Shown here: positions 1 through 8,038 of the stretch, piece after piece
How positions within the stretch are numbered: the first letter of the stretch is position 1
Layout of the letters: each line of letters starts with the position of its first letter
Source: DATGMS01 sp040905145
GTDB lineage: Bacteria > Bacteroidota > Bacteroidia > Cytophagales > Cyclobacteriaceae
DNA length: 64,000 nt
Reading direction: 5' to 3'
Assembly (NCBI GenBank): GCA_040905145.1
Contig: JBBDSC010000202.1
Location: 18,625 to 82,624, forward strand
Made by a program: the position numbers and the translations under genes
The notes under the pieces: generated by a model
Database searches by the model: none
What the model was told of the DNA's origin: nothing
What the model saw: only the letters and a program-made list of their open reading frames with translations

Positions 1-2
1 GA

Positions 3-680
3 AAGATTGACCAAGTTTTCTTTTACGGGGCAGGCTGTACTTCCGAAAAAAACAAAATAGCAGTGGCACAAACGCTAAAGCTTTTTTTTGAAAAAGCTAC
101 AGTTGATGTGGACCATGATCTAATGGCTTCTGCAAGAGCTACCTGTGGCCATCAGGCAGGCATAGCCTGTATCTTGGGGACTGGCAGCAACAGCGGTGAT
201 TATGATGGGGAAAAAATCATTTCCAATAGGCCTTCACCTGGATACTTGCTTGGAGATGAAGGCGGGGGATCTTATATCGGAAAGCATTTTCTTCAGGATT
301 TTATCTATGAAGATATGCCATCGCACATCAGGAGACAGGTCATTGAAGAATTTCAGATCAGCAACCTGATCATTCAGGAAAATGTCTATCAGAAGCCATT
401 TCCCAATCGATACATGGCAAGTTTTTGTAATTTTATAACTCAGTACAAAGGGGATCCCTATTGTTACCTGCTTTATTATAATGGTTTCCAGGACTTTTTT
501 AAACGTCATGTCATGCGTTATGAAGATTATCAGTTAAAGCCGGTTAATTTTGTGGGTTCCATTGCCTTTTTTAATAGTGATATTTTAAGGAAAGTAGCGG
601 CAGATTTGGATATTAAGGTAAATATCATCTTGGAAAGTCCGATAGCAGGGTTAACGCTTTATCATAAGGAAAAACTATGA
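3..680 (+). CDS. BadF/BadG-type N-acetylglucosamine kinase-like protein, 5' end cut by window edge
   Basis: The reading frame is already open at base 3 (aag att gac) and runs to the stop at 680, so the true start lies left of the window; the GTG at 63 is only an internal codon. The visible 225 residues carry ASKHA-fold features of the BadF/BadG/BcrA/BcrD ATPase family: a phosphate-loop-like segment ILGTGSNS and a GYLLGDEGGG segment typical of N-acetylglucosamine kinases. Members phosphorylate amino sugars in the cytoplasm. The stop codon overlaps the ATG of murQ (ATGA), which implies translational coupling and supports a role in recycling peptidoglycan amino sugars. Exact substrate (GlcNAc, MurNAc or anhydroMurNAc) cannot be read from the sequence. 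Confidence 0.85.
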   Translation, partial: KIDQVFFYGAGCTSEKNKIAVAQTLKLFFEKATVDVDHDLMASARATCGHQAGIACILGTGSNSGDYDGEKIISNRPSPGYLLGDEGGGSYIGKHFLQDFIYEDMPSHIRRQVIEEFQISNLIIQENVYQKPFPNRYMASFCNFITQYKGDPYCYLLYYNGFQDFFKRHVMRYEDYQLKPVNFVGSIAFFNSDILRKVAADLDIKVNIILESPIAGLTLYHKEKL

Positions 681-1498
681 GTACCACAGAAAGCAGTTCG
701 TTTTACGATCACCTGGAAAGCATGAGCACCAGGGAGCTGATTACCAACATCAATAAAGAGGACCAATCGGTAGCCTTGGCCGTGGAAAATTCTTTACCTC
801 AAATAGAAGCATTAATAGAAGCTATTGTACCTGCCATGCAAAAAGGGGGAAGGTTGTTTTATATTGGTGCAGGTACCAGTGGACGGCTGGGGATATTGGA
901 TGCTTCAGAATGTCCGCCCACTTACGGAGTCCCGTACGATATGGTCATCGGCATTATTGCAGGAGGAGATCAAGCCATTAGGAAAGCCGTGGAAAATGCT
1001 GAGGATGATTTTGGCGGAGCCTGGAAAGATTTGCTGCGATTTGGAGTGAATAAAAAGGACATGGTTATCGGGATCGCTGCCTCAGGTACAACTCCATATG
1101 TCATTGGAGGGGTTAAAGATGCCAAGCAGGAAGGCTTGATCACTGGCTGCATCACTTGTAATGCCCAGAGTCCTTTGGGAATAAAGGTGGACTTTCCTGT
1201 AGAAGTAGTCGTGGGTCCTGAATTTGTAACAGGAAGCACCCGAATGAAAGCAGGCACTGCGCAGAAACTTGTTCTTAATATGATCTCAACCAGTGTAATG
1301 ATAAAGTTGGGCAAAGTAAAAGGCAATAAAATGGTAGACATGCAGCTTTCCAATGAAAAGCTGGTAAAAAGGGGCACAAAGATGATCATGGACGCCACAG
1401 GAATAGAAAAGGAACAAGCTAAAGAATTGTTAATCACATATGGCTCGGTCAGGGCAGCGGTAGAGGCTTTTCAAAAAAAGCTTTCCAGTAACTCCTAA
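677..1498 (+). CDS. murQ: N-acetylmuramic acid 6-phosphate etherase
   Basis: MurQ cleaves the D-lactyl ether of MurNAc-6-phosphate to give GlcNAc-6-phosphate in cell-wall recycling. The 273-residue product has the SIS sugar-phosphate isomerase fold: FYIGAGTSGRLG at residues 61-72, then DASECPPT with the probable catalytic Glu78, a second conserved Glu near 109, and the GSTRMKAGTAQK segment around 190-200. Length is slightly shorter than many MurQ proteins but all core motifs are present. The ATG overlaps the stop of the upstream kinase gene by four bases, so the two form an operon in which the kinase could supply the phosphorylated substrate. Confidence 0.95.
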   Translation: MSTTESSSFYDHLESMSTRELITNINKEDQSVALAVENSLPQIEALIEAIVPAMQKGGRLFYIGAGTSGRLGILDASECPPTYGVPYDMVIGIIAGGDQAIRKAVENAEDDFGGAWKDLLRFGVNKKDMVIGIAASGTTPYVIGGVKDAKQEGLITGCITCNAQSPLGIKVDFPVEVVVGPEFVTGSTRMKAGTAQKLVLNMISTSVMIKLGKVKGNKMVDMQLSNEKLVKRGTKMIMDATGIEKEQAKELLITYGSVRAAVEAFQKKLSSNS

Positions 1499-1576
1499 GT
1501 TGTACGGCCTATTATTTGTACCTAATCAGTAAGATCTGAGATTTGATAGTCATTGGTGGTTTAAAAAAAAGAATTT

Positions 1577-1609
1577 AACCACGGATGCGCACAGATTTAC
1601 ACAGATTTA
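1577..1609. repeat. Dispersed intergenic repeat, copy A (AACCACGG...CACAGATT type)
   Basis: The gap between murQ and the next gene holds a short tract beginning aaccacggat, followed by two cacagattt units. It matches, with a few changes, the left arm of the large hairpin at 15093-15165. It lies in noncoding DNA and codes for nothing. It looks like a single arm of a decayed palindromic element. Confidence 0.45.
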
Positions 1610-1691
1610 TAATTAAAGGCTATTGTGAGAATTTGGATAATAGGCATGGTATTGGCGCAATTTATTGTCGTCACCATTGAAAAGAAATCCT

Positions 1692-2405
1692 ATGAAATTC
1701 CTGTCCCTTTCTTGTGCCTGGCAAAATATAGTCCTCGTAAATTACAGGATAGATCCGAACATATTGACCCCTTACCTTCCACGCCATACCTATCTTGACC
1801 TTTATGAAGGAGAATGTTTGATCAGCATTGTCGGTTTTCTGTTTAAAGATGTACGCATTATGGGAATCCCCTTGCCTTATCACCAGCTTTTTGAGGAGTT
1901 TAATCTCCGGTTTTATGTGGTCCATAAGAATAAAGGTGAAACAAAAAGGGGAGTGGTCTTCTTAAGGGAATTTGCGCCTAATTCAGGAATTACTCTTGCT
2001 GCCAATGCTTTTGCCCGTGAGAAATATCGAAAGTATGCGATGAAACATACTATAGAGAGATTGGATAAAATGGTTTCCGCCTCCTATTCTTTTGAAGTGA
2101 AGGATCATTGGAACAGGGTCAGCGCAAAGGCGGAAGCTTTGGAGCGGGAAATACTTCCTGGCAGCCTTGAAGATTTTATCGCTGAGCATTATTATGGGTA
2201 TAATAAATGGTATGGGAACAGAACCATGGAAATCAAATTAAAGCGCCCTGCCTGGAAATATCAGAAACTATTGTCTTTTGATGTGGATTGCAGGTTTGAA
2301 GATTTTTATCCACCGCAATTTCTCCCGTTCCTTTATGAGGAGCCTCACTCCGTACAATTTATCACCGGGTCACCTGTTGATATGATGCCTTCGCGCATTT
2401 TTTAG
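1692..2405 (+). CDS. DUF2071 (YqjF-like) family protein
   Basis: The 237-residue product matches the YqjF/DUF2071 family of acetoacetate-decarboxylase-like fold proteins: it opens with the family-typical FLSLSCAWQNIVLVNYRIDP and PYLPRHTYLDLYEG segments and ends with the VQFITGSPV-type strand region. No enzymatic activity is established for the family. I chose ATG 1692 because the family usually begins a few residues before the A-W-x-N motif; a TTG at 1665 would add nine residues without any ribosome-binding signal. The stop at 2405 touches the ATG of the membrane-protein gene, so the two are probably cotranscribed. Confidence 0.8.
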   Translation: MKFLSLSCAWQNIVLVNYRIDPNILTPYLPRHTYLDLYEGECLISIVGFLFKDVRIMGIPLPYHQLFEEFNLRFYVVHKNKGETKRGVVFLREFAPNSGITLAANAFAREKYRKYAMKHTIERLDKMVSASYSFEVKDHWNRVSAKAEALEREILPGSLEDFIAEHYYGYNKWYGNRTMEIKLKRPAWKYQKLLSFDVDCRFEDFYPPQFLPFLYEEPHSVQFITGSPVDMMPSRIF

Positions 2406-3020
2406 ATGGGAGATAACCCGGTTCCTTGGAATGATTTTTGGGCTATATTTTATATGGACTTTCTGCTCAGATTAAAACATTGGCAAATTTTCCTACTTGT
2501 TGTAGGGATACCTTTTGTTGTTCAATTTATCCAAAATATTTGGATCATCACTTCCGGTTCTGGGAAAGAACCGGAAGTTCCCTATCCTAGCCCTTTAGGG
2601 CTAATATTAATCATTCCCTTGTTGATCTATTTTTTGTGGATAGGTCAGGTAGGTAAGAAGTTCAGCAAAAATGAAGAATCACCCCCGATGAAAACAAAGA
2701 AGTTTCTGATAAGCCTATGGATTTCTTGCATAAGTAATATTTTCCTTCTTGTCTATTTTTGGTCTTATCCCCGAAACCTTGATCGTGTTGAGGGTGAAGA
2801 AGTGATACCCATTATAATGATTGCCCTTATCGTGTTTATTGCTTTATTGACTTTGTTTCACTGTCTTAGCTTTATGGCGAAGGCAATCGTTCAGCTGGAA
2901 AGAGGAAGGAAGGTAACTTCTTCGGAATTTTTCAGTGAGTTTGTCATGGCTGTTATATTGCCCATTGGCATTTGGCTTTTGCAGCCCAGGATCAACCAAC
3001 TGGAAAAAGAAAAGACTTAA
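2406..3020 (+). CDS. Hypothetical multi-pass membrane protein
   Basis: This 204-residue product is not a family I can name. It shows about five hydrophobic segments (near residues 28-48, 64-80, 101-120, 135-160 and 180-193) separated by charged loops, so it is an inner-membrane protein. The ATG directly follows the stop of the DUF2071 gene; a second ATG at 2454 is also possible. The gene contains a perfect 12-bp inverted repeat at 2550-2578. Nothing in sequence or context fixes a function. Confidence 0.6.
   Translation: MGDNPVPWNDFWAIFYMDFLLRLKHWQIFLLVVGIPFVVQFIQNIWIITSGSGKEPEVPYPSPLGLILIIPLLIYFLWIGQVGKKFSKNEESPPMKTKKFLISLWISCISNIFLLVYFWSYPRNLDRVEGEEVIPIIMIALIVFIALLTLFHCLSFMAKAIVQLERGRKVTSSEFFSEFVMAVILPIGIWLLQPRINQLEKEKT
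2550..2578. repeat. Perfect 12-bp inverted repeat inside membrane-protein gene
   Basis: The arms acttccggttct (2550-2561) and agaaccggaagt (2567-2578) are exact reverse complements with a five-base loop gggaa. It lies in the coding region of the membrane protein. No T-run follows, so it is not an obvious terminator. Confidence 0.7.
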
Positions 3021-3125
3021 AATTTTAAAATATGCTGACAGTTCAAGGTGAAAAGATGCTTTTTCAGTCAAGGTCAGAGATGTCCAAAGTCTTGGACAAT
3101 GCCACTTTTTAACTATTTTTGTGCT

Positions 3126-4592
3126 ATGGCAAGAAATGAACAAGCGCAGGAAATCGCTCAATTAAAAGATATTGTATCCCATGCCAAAGAGTATGGATTT
3201 ATTTATCCCTCTTCAGAGATCTATGATGGGCTTCAAGCGGTCTATGATTATGGGGCTTATGGGGTGGAATTAAAAAACAACCTGAAGCGGCTATGGTGGG
3301 AATCCATGACCCGGTTAAATGATAATATCGTGGGAATAGATGCCGCTATTTTTATGCATCCTACCACTTGGAAAGCTTCCGGCCATGTGGACAGCTTTAA
3401 CGATCCGATGATCGATAACAAAGACAGTAAAAAAAGGTACAGGGCCGATGTCCTGATAGAAGATAAAGCGGCGGCCTATGAAATGGCAGGAGATGATGGC
3501 CGTGCAAAAGCCTTGTTGGCTGAAATGGTCAGGTTTTTGGAAGCGGAAGATTTTCCTGCAATAAGGGAATTGATCATCCGGGAAAATATTATTTGTTCTG
3601 TTTCAGGCACTACCAATTGGACGGAAGTACGGCAATTTAACCTGATGTTTGGAACCCAGATAGGTTCGGTGGCGGAAGAGGCGACGACGGTTTATCTGAG
3701 GCCTGAAACTGCCCAAGGGATTTTTGTAAATTTCCTGAATGTTCAGAAATCGGCGAGGATGAAAGTCCCTTTTGGGATTGCCCAGATAGGCAAAGCTTTC
3801 AGGAACGAAATTGTGGCTCGGCAGTTTATCTTCCGAATGCGGGAATTTGAACAAATGGAAATGCAATTTTTTGTCCGTCCCGGCACAGAAATGGAATGGT
3901 ACAAGCAATGGGCGGATAAGCGGGTAAACTGGCATGGTGCCTTGGGTATTCCCGAAGCCAAAATCCGAAGACATGACCATGATAAGTTGGCGCATTATGC
4001 CAATGCCGCTTTGGACATTGAATATGGTTTCCCTTTTGGTTTTAAAGAAGTGGAGGGAATCCATTCCCGTACGGATTTTGATCTCAAAAAACACCAGGAA
4101 TTTTCCAAAAAGAAGCAGCAGTATTTTGATCCCGAAATCAACCAAAATTACATCCCCTATGTGGTAGAAACCTCCATAGGACTTGACAGATTGTTTTTGA
4201 TGATTTTATGCAATGCCTTTACAGAAGAAGAATCGGAAGGCAAGTCCAGGACCTACTTGAAACTCCATCCGGCTATTGCTCCGGTGAAAGCAGCCATTTT
4301 GCCCTTGACCAAAAAAGACGGGTTGCCGGAAAAAGGGAGGGAAATTTTCGATAGCTTGAAGGTGGATTTCAATATCATTTATGAAGAATCTACATCTATC
4401 GGCAAGAGGTATACCAGACAGGATCTTATCGGGACACCTTATTGCATAGCCGTGGATCATCAGACTTTGGAGGACAATACTGTTACCATACGCCAAAGGG
4501 ATAATACTGAGCAAGAACGGGTGCCCATAGATGAACTTTCAAATAGGTTGGCTGAAGCGACCAGCTTTAAAAGAATCTTTGAAAAATTATAG
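3126..4592 (+). CDS. glyS: Glycine--tRNA ligase, alpha2 (single-chain) type
   Basis: GlyS charges tRNA-Gly in the cytoplasm. The product has class II synthetase motif 2 (GKAFRNEI followed by RMREFEQMEMQFFV), motif 3 (VETSIGLDRLFLMIL) and a C-terminal anticodon-binding domain of about 100 residues. This is the dimeric form found in Bacteroidota, archaea and eukaryotes, not the alpha2beta2 form of Proteobacteria. The frame is open back to 3048, but ATG 3126 (488 residues) puts the N-terminus where the family starts, just before the KDIVSHAKEYGFIYPSSEIY segment; the upstream 26 codons look noncoding. The gene converges on mltF. Confidence 0.95.
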   Translation: MARNEQAQEIAQLKDIVSHAKEYGFIYPSSEIYDGLQAVYDYGAYGVELKNNLKRLWWESMTRLNDNIVGIDAAIFMHPTTWKASGHVDSFNDPMIDNKDSKKRYRADVLIEDKAAAYEMAGDDGRAKALLAEMVRFLEAEDFPAIRELIIRENIICSVSGTTNWTEVRQFNLMFGTQIGSVAEEATTVYLRPETAQGIFVNFLNVQKSARMKVPFGIAQIGKAFRNEIVARQFIFRMREFEQMEMQFFVRPGTEMEWYKQWADKRVNWHGALGIPEAKIRRHDHDKLAHYANAALDIEYGFPFGFKEVEGIHSRTDFDLKKHQEFSKKKQQYFDPEINQNYIPYVVETSIGLDRLFLMILCNAFTEEESEGKSRTYLKLHPAIAPVKAAILPLTKKDGLPEKGREIFDSLKVDFNIIYEESTSIGKRYTRQDLIGTPYCIAVDHQTLEDNTVTIRQRDNTEQERVPIDELSNRLAEATSFKRIFEKL

Positions 4593-4638
4593 AGAATTTA
4601 TTTCCAGGTTTGCGTCAGACCCATTAGGGAAAATTAAT

Positions 4639-6027
4639 CTATGGCTGTACCAGCACCCGATAAGATTCGTAAAGGCTGATTACATCCCGGACATAAGCTA
4701 CCGTCACATGACCTTTCGCATAGCCGCTTTTCACTACGGGATCCCTGTAAAATTCCGGTTGGGATTTCCTTTCCAGGAAATAAGCCACATTGGCCCAAAG
4801 TTTGGTGTCCTTCCCGAACTTTAATGTTAACCTCCAAGCATCCTCTACATGCCCGTGGCCTACATTATAAGAAGCTAAAATAAACTTGATTCTTTCATTG
4901 GATTCAGGAATCCTTTCTCTCCAAAATTTATCCAGGTATTTTAAGAATTGAACTCCTGCCATTAAGCTTTGGGAAGGATCATTGGCATTAGAGACATCAA
5001 ACCTCTCCAAAGTCACAGGCATCAACTGAAGTAATCCCTGTGCTCCTGCATAAGAGATTGCCGTATTATCAAATCTTGATTCTTTGTAGACCAATGCTGC
5101 CAGTAACCTCCAATCCCATCCCAGCTCATTGGCTCCTTTTTGGATGATATCATCATAAATGGAAATCCTGTCTCCTGAGATAGAGGAAAAGGCACTGGTA
5201 TTCCGGAAATAACTGTTCTTTTTATTTGTGAAATATTTCCCATATAAAATGGCAAAATAGGCAGATTCCTTAGCTTCTTCTATCCAATTATTAATTTCTT
5301 TGAGCAAGTCTGGGGCATTTTTTCTTACCGCCCATCCCACAGCGGAGGGTTCACTTATTTGTAAGTTTACATCAATGTTTTCGTAATAGGTAGCATTAAC
5401 CAATGCAATATCATTATCTACTATGGTATAATCTATTTCACCTGAAGCGACCCTACTGACCAAGTTTTCTAAAGTTTCATTTTCCTCCAAGACATACAGC
5501 TTAAGGTTGAGTGAATCCTGAAGAGACTCAAGCTGTTCTTTGTAGATGGAACTGCTCCTGATATGGATCGTTTTATTGTCCAGTTCTGATAGATCTGCCA
5601 AGATCTCGCCCCCAGTTCTTTGAACAAGGACCGTACTTAAGTTATTGGTTGAATTGGTAAAATTGGCATATTGTTTTCTTACTTCAGAGACCTCAAGGTT
5701 CATGGCGATAATATCTGCATTTCCTTGGTTGAGGAATTTAAACGCTTCTTCAATATCATCGGTAATAACCAATCTCAATTGTACATCTAGCCGATTGGAA
5801 AGGTCTCTGAGCATTTCATATTCATAACCCATTCTTCTCCCCCTGTAGATGTAATAACTGGTGGAAGAATTGTCAACAATGGCCCTAATCGTGCCCCTTT
5901 TTTTTATATTTTCCAAGTCAATCTGCGCTGGAAATTCCCAAAATTCAACTTCATCCTGTTCTTTTCCATCCTTACAGGAAATGGTTAAAATAACCATGAC
6001 TAAAATCAAAGAAAGATTTTTTCTCAT
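4639..6027 (-). CDS. mltF: MltF-like membrane-bound lytic transglycosylase (lipoprotein)
   Basis: Lytic transglycosylases cut glycan strands of peptidoglycan to leave 1,6-anhydroMurNAc ends. The 462-residue product has a lipoprotein signal with lipobox Cys18 (ILTISC), then a periplasmic solute-binding-protein family 3 domain (about residues 40-270) and a C-terminal SLT domain (about 290-440). The SLT domain has the catalytic Glu316 in YKESRF, the GLLQLMP motif at 331-337 and ASYNVGHGHV near 385-394. This two-domain order is that of MltF. It complements the amino-sugar recycling genes at the left edge. Probably anchored in the outer membrane facing the periplasm. Confidence 0.9.
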   Translation of the reverse strand: MRKNLSLILVMVILTISCKDGKEQDEVEFWEFPAQIDLENIKKRGTIRAIVDNSSTSYYIYRGRRMGYEYEMLRDLSNRLDVQLRLVITDDIEEAFKFLNQGNADIIAMNLEVSEVRKQYANFTNSTNNLSTVLVQRTGGEILADLSELDNKTIHIRSSSIYKEQLESLQDSLNLKLYVLEENETLENLVSRVASGEIDYTIVDNDIALVNATYYENIDVNLQISEPSAVGWAVRKNAPDLLKEINNWIEEAKESAYFAILYGKYFTNKKNSYFRNTSAFSSISGDRISIYDDIIQKGANELGWDWRLLAALVYKESRFDNTAISYAGAQGLLQLMPVTLERFDVSNANDPSQSLMAGVQFLKYLDKFWRERIPESNERIKFILASYNVGHGHVEDAWRLTLKFGKDTKLWANVAYFLERKSQPEFYRDPVVKSGYAKGHVTVAYVRDVISLYESYRVLVQP

Positions 6028-6163
6028 AGATTTTTGCTAAAAGAGGTGTTTTTAGCCCATTAGTAATAATCAATGATACCAATATTATCCGACTTCTACA
6101 ATAAAGGTTTTTTTAAGTGCTTGGATAATTACCTATATTCAGGTTAAATTACCTTTTTAATCC

Positions 6164-7315
6164 ATGAAAAATCACCACCAAATCCTTTCCAAACTACCCC
6201 ATGTTGGTACTACCATCTTCACGGTGATGTCAAAACTGGGAACGGACAATGGAGCCATCAACCTTTCCCAAGGCTTTCCCAGCTTCGATTGCTCTCCGGA
6301 GCTGACAAGTCTGATCCATCAATACATGAAAAAGGGCTATAACCAATATGCACCCATGACCGGAGTACCTGTTCTCCGGGAAAAGGTAGCAGAAAAAACA
6401 GAAAGCCTGTATGGCATCAACTATCATCCAGAAGAGGAAGTGACAATTACCACAGGGGCTACAGAGGCCATTTTTTCGGCCATCACGACCATTGTCCGTC
6501 CAGGAGACGAGGTGATTGTCTTCGAGCCCGCATATGACAGCTATGTTCCTGCTATTGAGCTCAATGGAGGTTTGCCGATCTTTATTACCTTGCAGCCTCC
6601 TTTTACCATTGATTGGGAGATAGTAAAGCAAAAAATCAACCCAAAAACAAGACTAATTATAGTCAATACCCCACATAATCCCTCTGGGAGTATGCTCTCC
6701 AGGAATGACCTGAATTCCTTGGCGGAATTGGTACGGGACACTAATATCCTTTTGGTAAGTGATGAAGTCTATGAACATATTACCTTTGATGGGCACGAAC
6801 ATCTTTCCCTCATGATGCATCCGGTATTGAGGGAAAGGACATTTATTTGTAACTCTTTTGGCAAAACTTTCCATATCACAGGGTGGAAAGTCGGTTATTG
6901 CCTGGCACCAAAAGAGTTGACCAAGGAGTTCCGGAAAATCCATCAATTCGTAACCTTCAGTGTAGTCACCCCCATACAGCATGCGTTGGCAGACTTCTTG
7001 AATAAGCCGGACCATTATTTATCTCTCCCGAGCTTTTATCAGCAGAAACGGGATCGGTTTTTAGCAGCCATCCGTTCTTCCAAATTCACTTATACCCCTG
7101 CTCAAGGGAGTTTTTTTCAGATTCTCTCTTATCCATCCATAAGCCGGGAAAATGATTACAACCTGGCAGTGAGGTTAACCAAAGAAATAGGGGTAGCCTC
7201 TATTCCCGTATCCGCCTTTTACCATCAAAAAAACGATTACAAGCTTCTCAGGTTTTGTTTTGCAAAGTCGGATGAGGAATTGGATAAAGCAGGGGAGATT
7301 TTATGCAGGTTATAG
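6164..7315 (+). CDS. PLP-dependent aminotransferase, methionine aminotransferase (YbdL) type
   Basis: The 383-residue product is a fold-type I aminotransferase of class I/II. The PLP-binding lysine is Lys234 in SFGKTFHITGWKVGY; Asn172 (NTPHNPSG), Asp200 and Tyr203 (SDEVYE) are the usual cofactor contacts, and LLRFCFAK near the C-terminus carries the substrate carboxylate-binding Arg. The sequence, including the early NLSQGFPSF and NQYAPMTGVPVLR segments, resembles YbdL-type methionine/kynurenine aminotransferases. It is divergent from mltF and stands alone; its substrate is inferred from family resemblance only. Confidence 0.85.
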   Translation: MKNHHQILSKLPHVGTTIFTVMSKLGTDNGAINLSQGFPSFDCSPELTSLIHQYMKKGYNQYAPMTGVPVLREKVAEKTESLYGINYHPEEEVTITTGATEAIFSAITTIVRPGDEVIVFEPAYDSYVPAIELNGGLPIFITLQPPFTIDWEIVKQKINPKTRLIIVNTPHNPSGSMLSRNDLNSLAELVRDTNILLVSDEVYEHITFDGHEHLSLMMHPVLRERTFICNSFGKTFHITGWKVGYCLAPKELTKEFRKIHQFVTFSVVTPIQHALADFLNKPDHYLSLPSFYQQKRDRFLAAIRSSKFTYTPAQGSFFQILSYPSISRENDYNLAVRLTKEIGVASIPVSAFYHQKNDYKLLRFCFAKSDEELDKAGEILCRL

Positions 7316-7370
7316 CTGGGATGAATGTTTAGCGGGTTTTCCCCGATAAGGCGGGACAGGCATATGCCAA

Positions 7371-7437
7371 AAAGTTAACCACAAGGATCACGAAGGTTTG
7401 CACTAAGTTCCCAAAGTTTTCTTTGTGTTACTTGAGC
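7371..7437. repeat. Degenerate palindromic intergenic repeat, copy C
   Basis: Between the convergent aminotransferase and ankyrin genes lies aaccacaaggatcacgaagg, then a run rich in caaag, then ctttgtgttacttgag. The end partly mirrors the beginning, so the tract can form an imperfect hairpin. It resembles the aaccac-starting elements at 1577 and 15093 in style but not base by base. Noncoding; it may act as a terminator between converging genes. Confidence 0.35.
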
Positions 7438-7559
7438 AATTCTTGGCTTGTGCCAAAAAAAGTGGGCCATTAAGGTACCTGGGAGACAGAAAGAGAATTC
7501 CTGGGGACATTAGGCATTGCCATTGAAGGTAAGTGCTTACGTAACAGGAGACGGCATGC

Positions 7560-8033
7560 CTAAATTGCCAATAGATCTACAGCTTCAATATTTCCCTGCT
7601 GAACGGCAAGATCCAGGGCAGTTAAGCCCCTGTATTCCCTAATGCTTTTATCAGCACCATGCTTTAGGACGATTTTGGCCAGTTCGTTTCTGCCGAATAA
7701 GACTGCAAACATCAAGGCTGTGCCCCCATTGCCATGCTGTAGGTTCAGCCCTGCCCCATGTGCTATGAGCATTTCCGCAATTTGCGGATAGCCCTTAAAG
7801 CAAACGCCCATGAGGGCAGTATTGCCCCCATAGTCAGGAAGGTTAACATCGGCTCCGGCATCGAGCAATAATTGGACAGCTTCCGGTTGATTGTTATAGC
7901 TGGCAATGATTAAGGGGGTATAACCCTTGGCATCTTGAACATTGATGTTGGCATTTTGTGTAATCAATGACTTTAGCGTGGTTATATCCCCTGTTCTTGC
8001 AGCATTGAAAAGTTGCTGGTTCAAATTATCCAT
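7560..8033 (-). CDS. Ankyrin-repeat protein (AnkB-like), catalase partner
   Basis: The 157 residues are almost entirely ankyrin repeats, about five, with the usual signatures such as GYTPLIIAS, GNTALMGVC, GGTALMFAV and GLTALDLAV spaced about 33 residues apart. Ankyrin repeats bind other proteins. The gene starts five bases after the stop of the catalase gene on the same strand. In Pseudomonas aeruginosa a small ankyrin protein, AnkB, is cotranscribed with the catalase gene katB and supports its activity; the same arrangement here suggests the same role. No clear signal peptide is visible, so it probably stays in the cytoplasm, unlike some AnkB proteins. Confidence 0.85.
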   Translation of the reverse strand: MDNLNQQLFNAARTGDITTLKSLITQNANINVQDAKGYTPLIIASYNNQPEAVQLLLDAGADVNLPDYGGNTALMGVCFKGYPQIAEMLIAHGAGLNLQHGNGGTALMFAVLFGRNELAKIVLKHGADKSIREYRGLTALDLAVQQGNIEAVDLLAI

Positions 8034-8038
8034 TAGAT

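Noticed and set aside
63..680. GTG at 63 as the start of the left-most gene
   Set aside because: The frame is open to the window edge and the upstream codons fit the kinase fold (YGAGCTSEKNK), so the start is outside the window.
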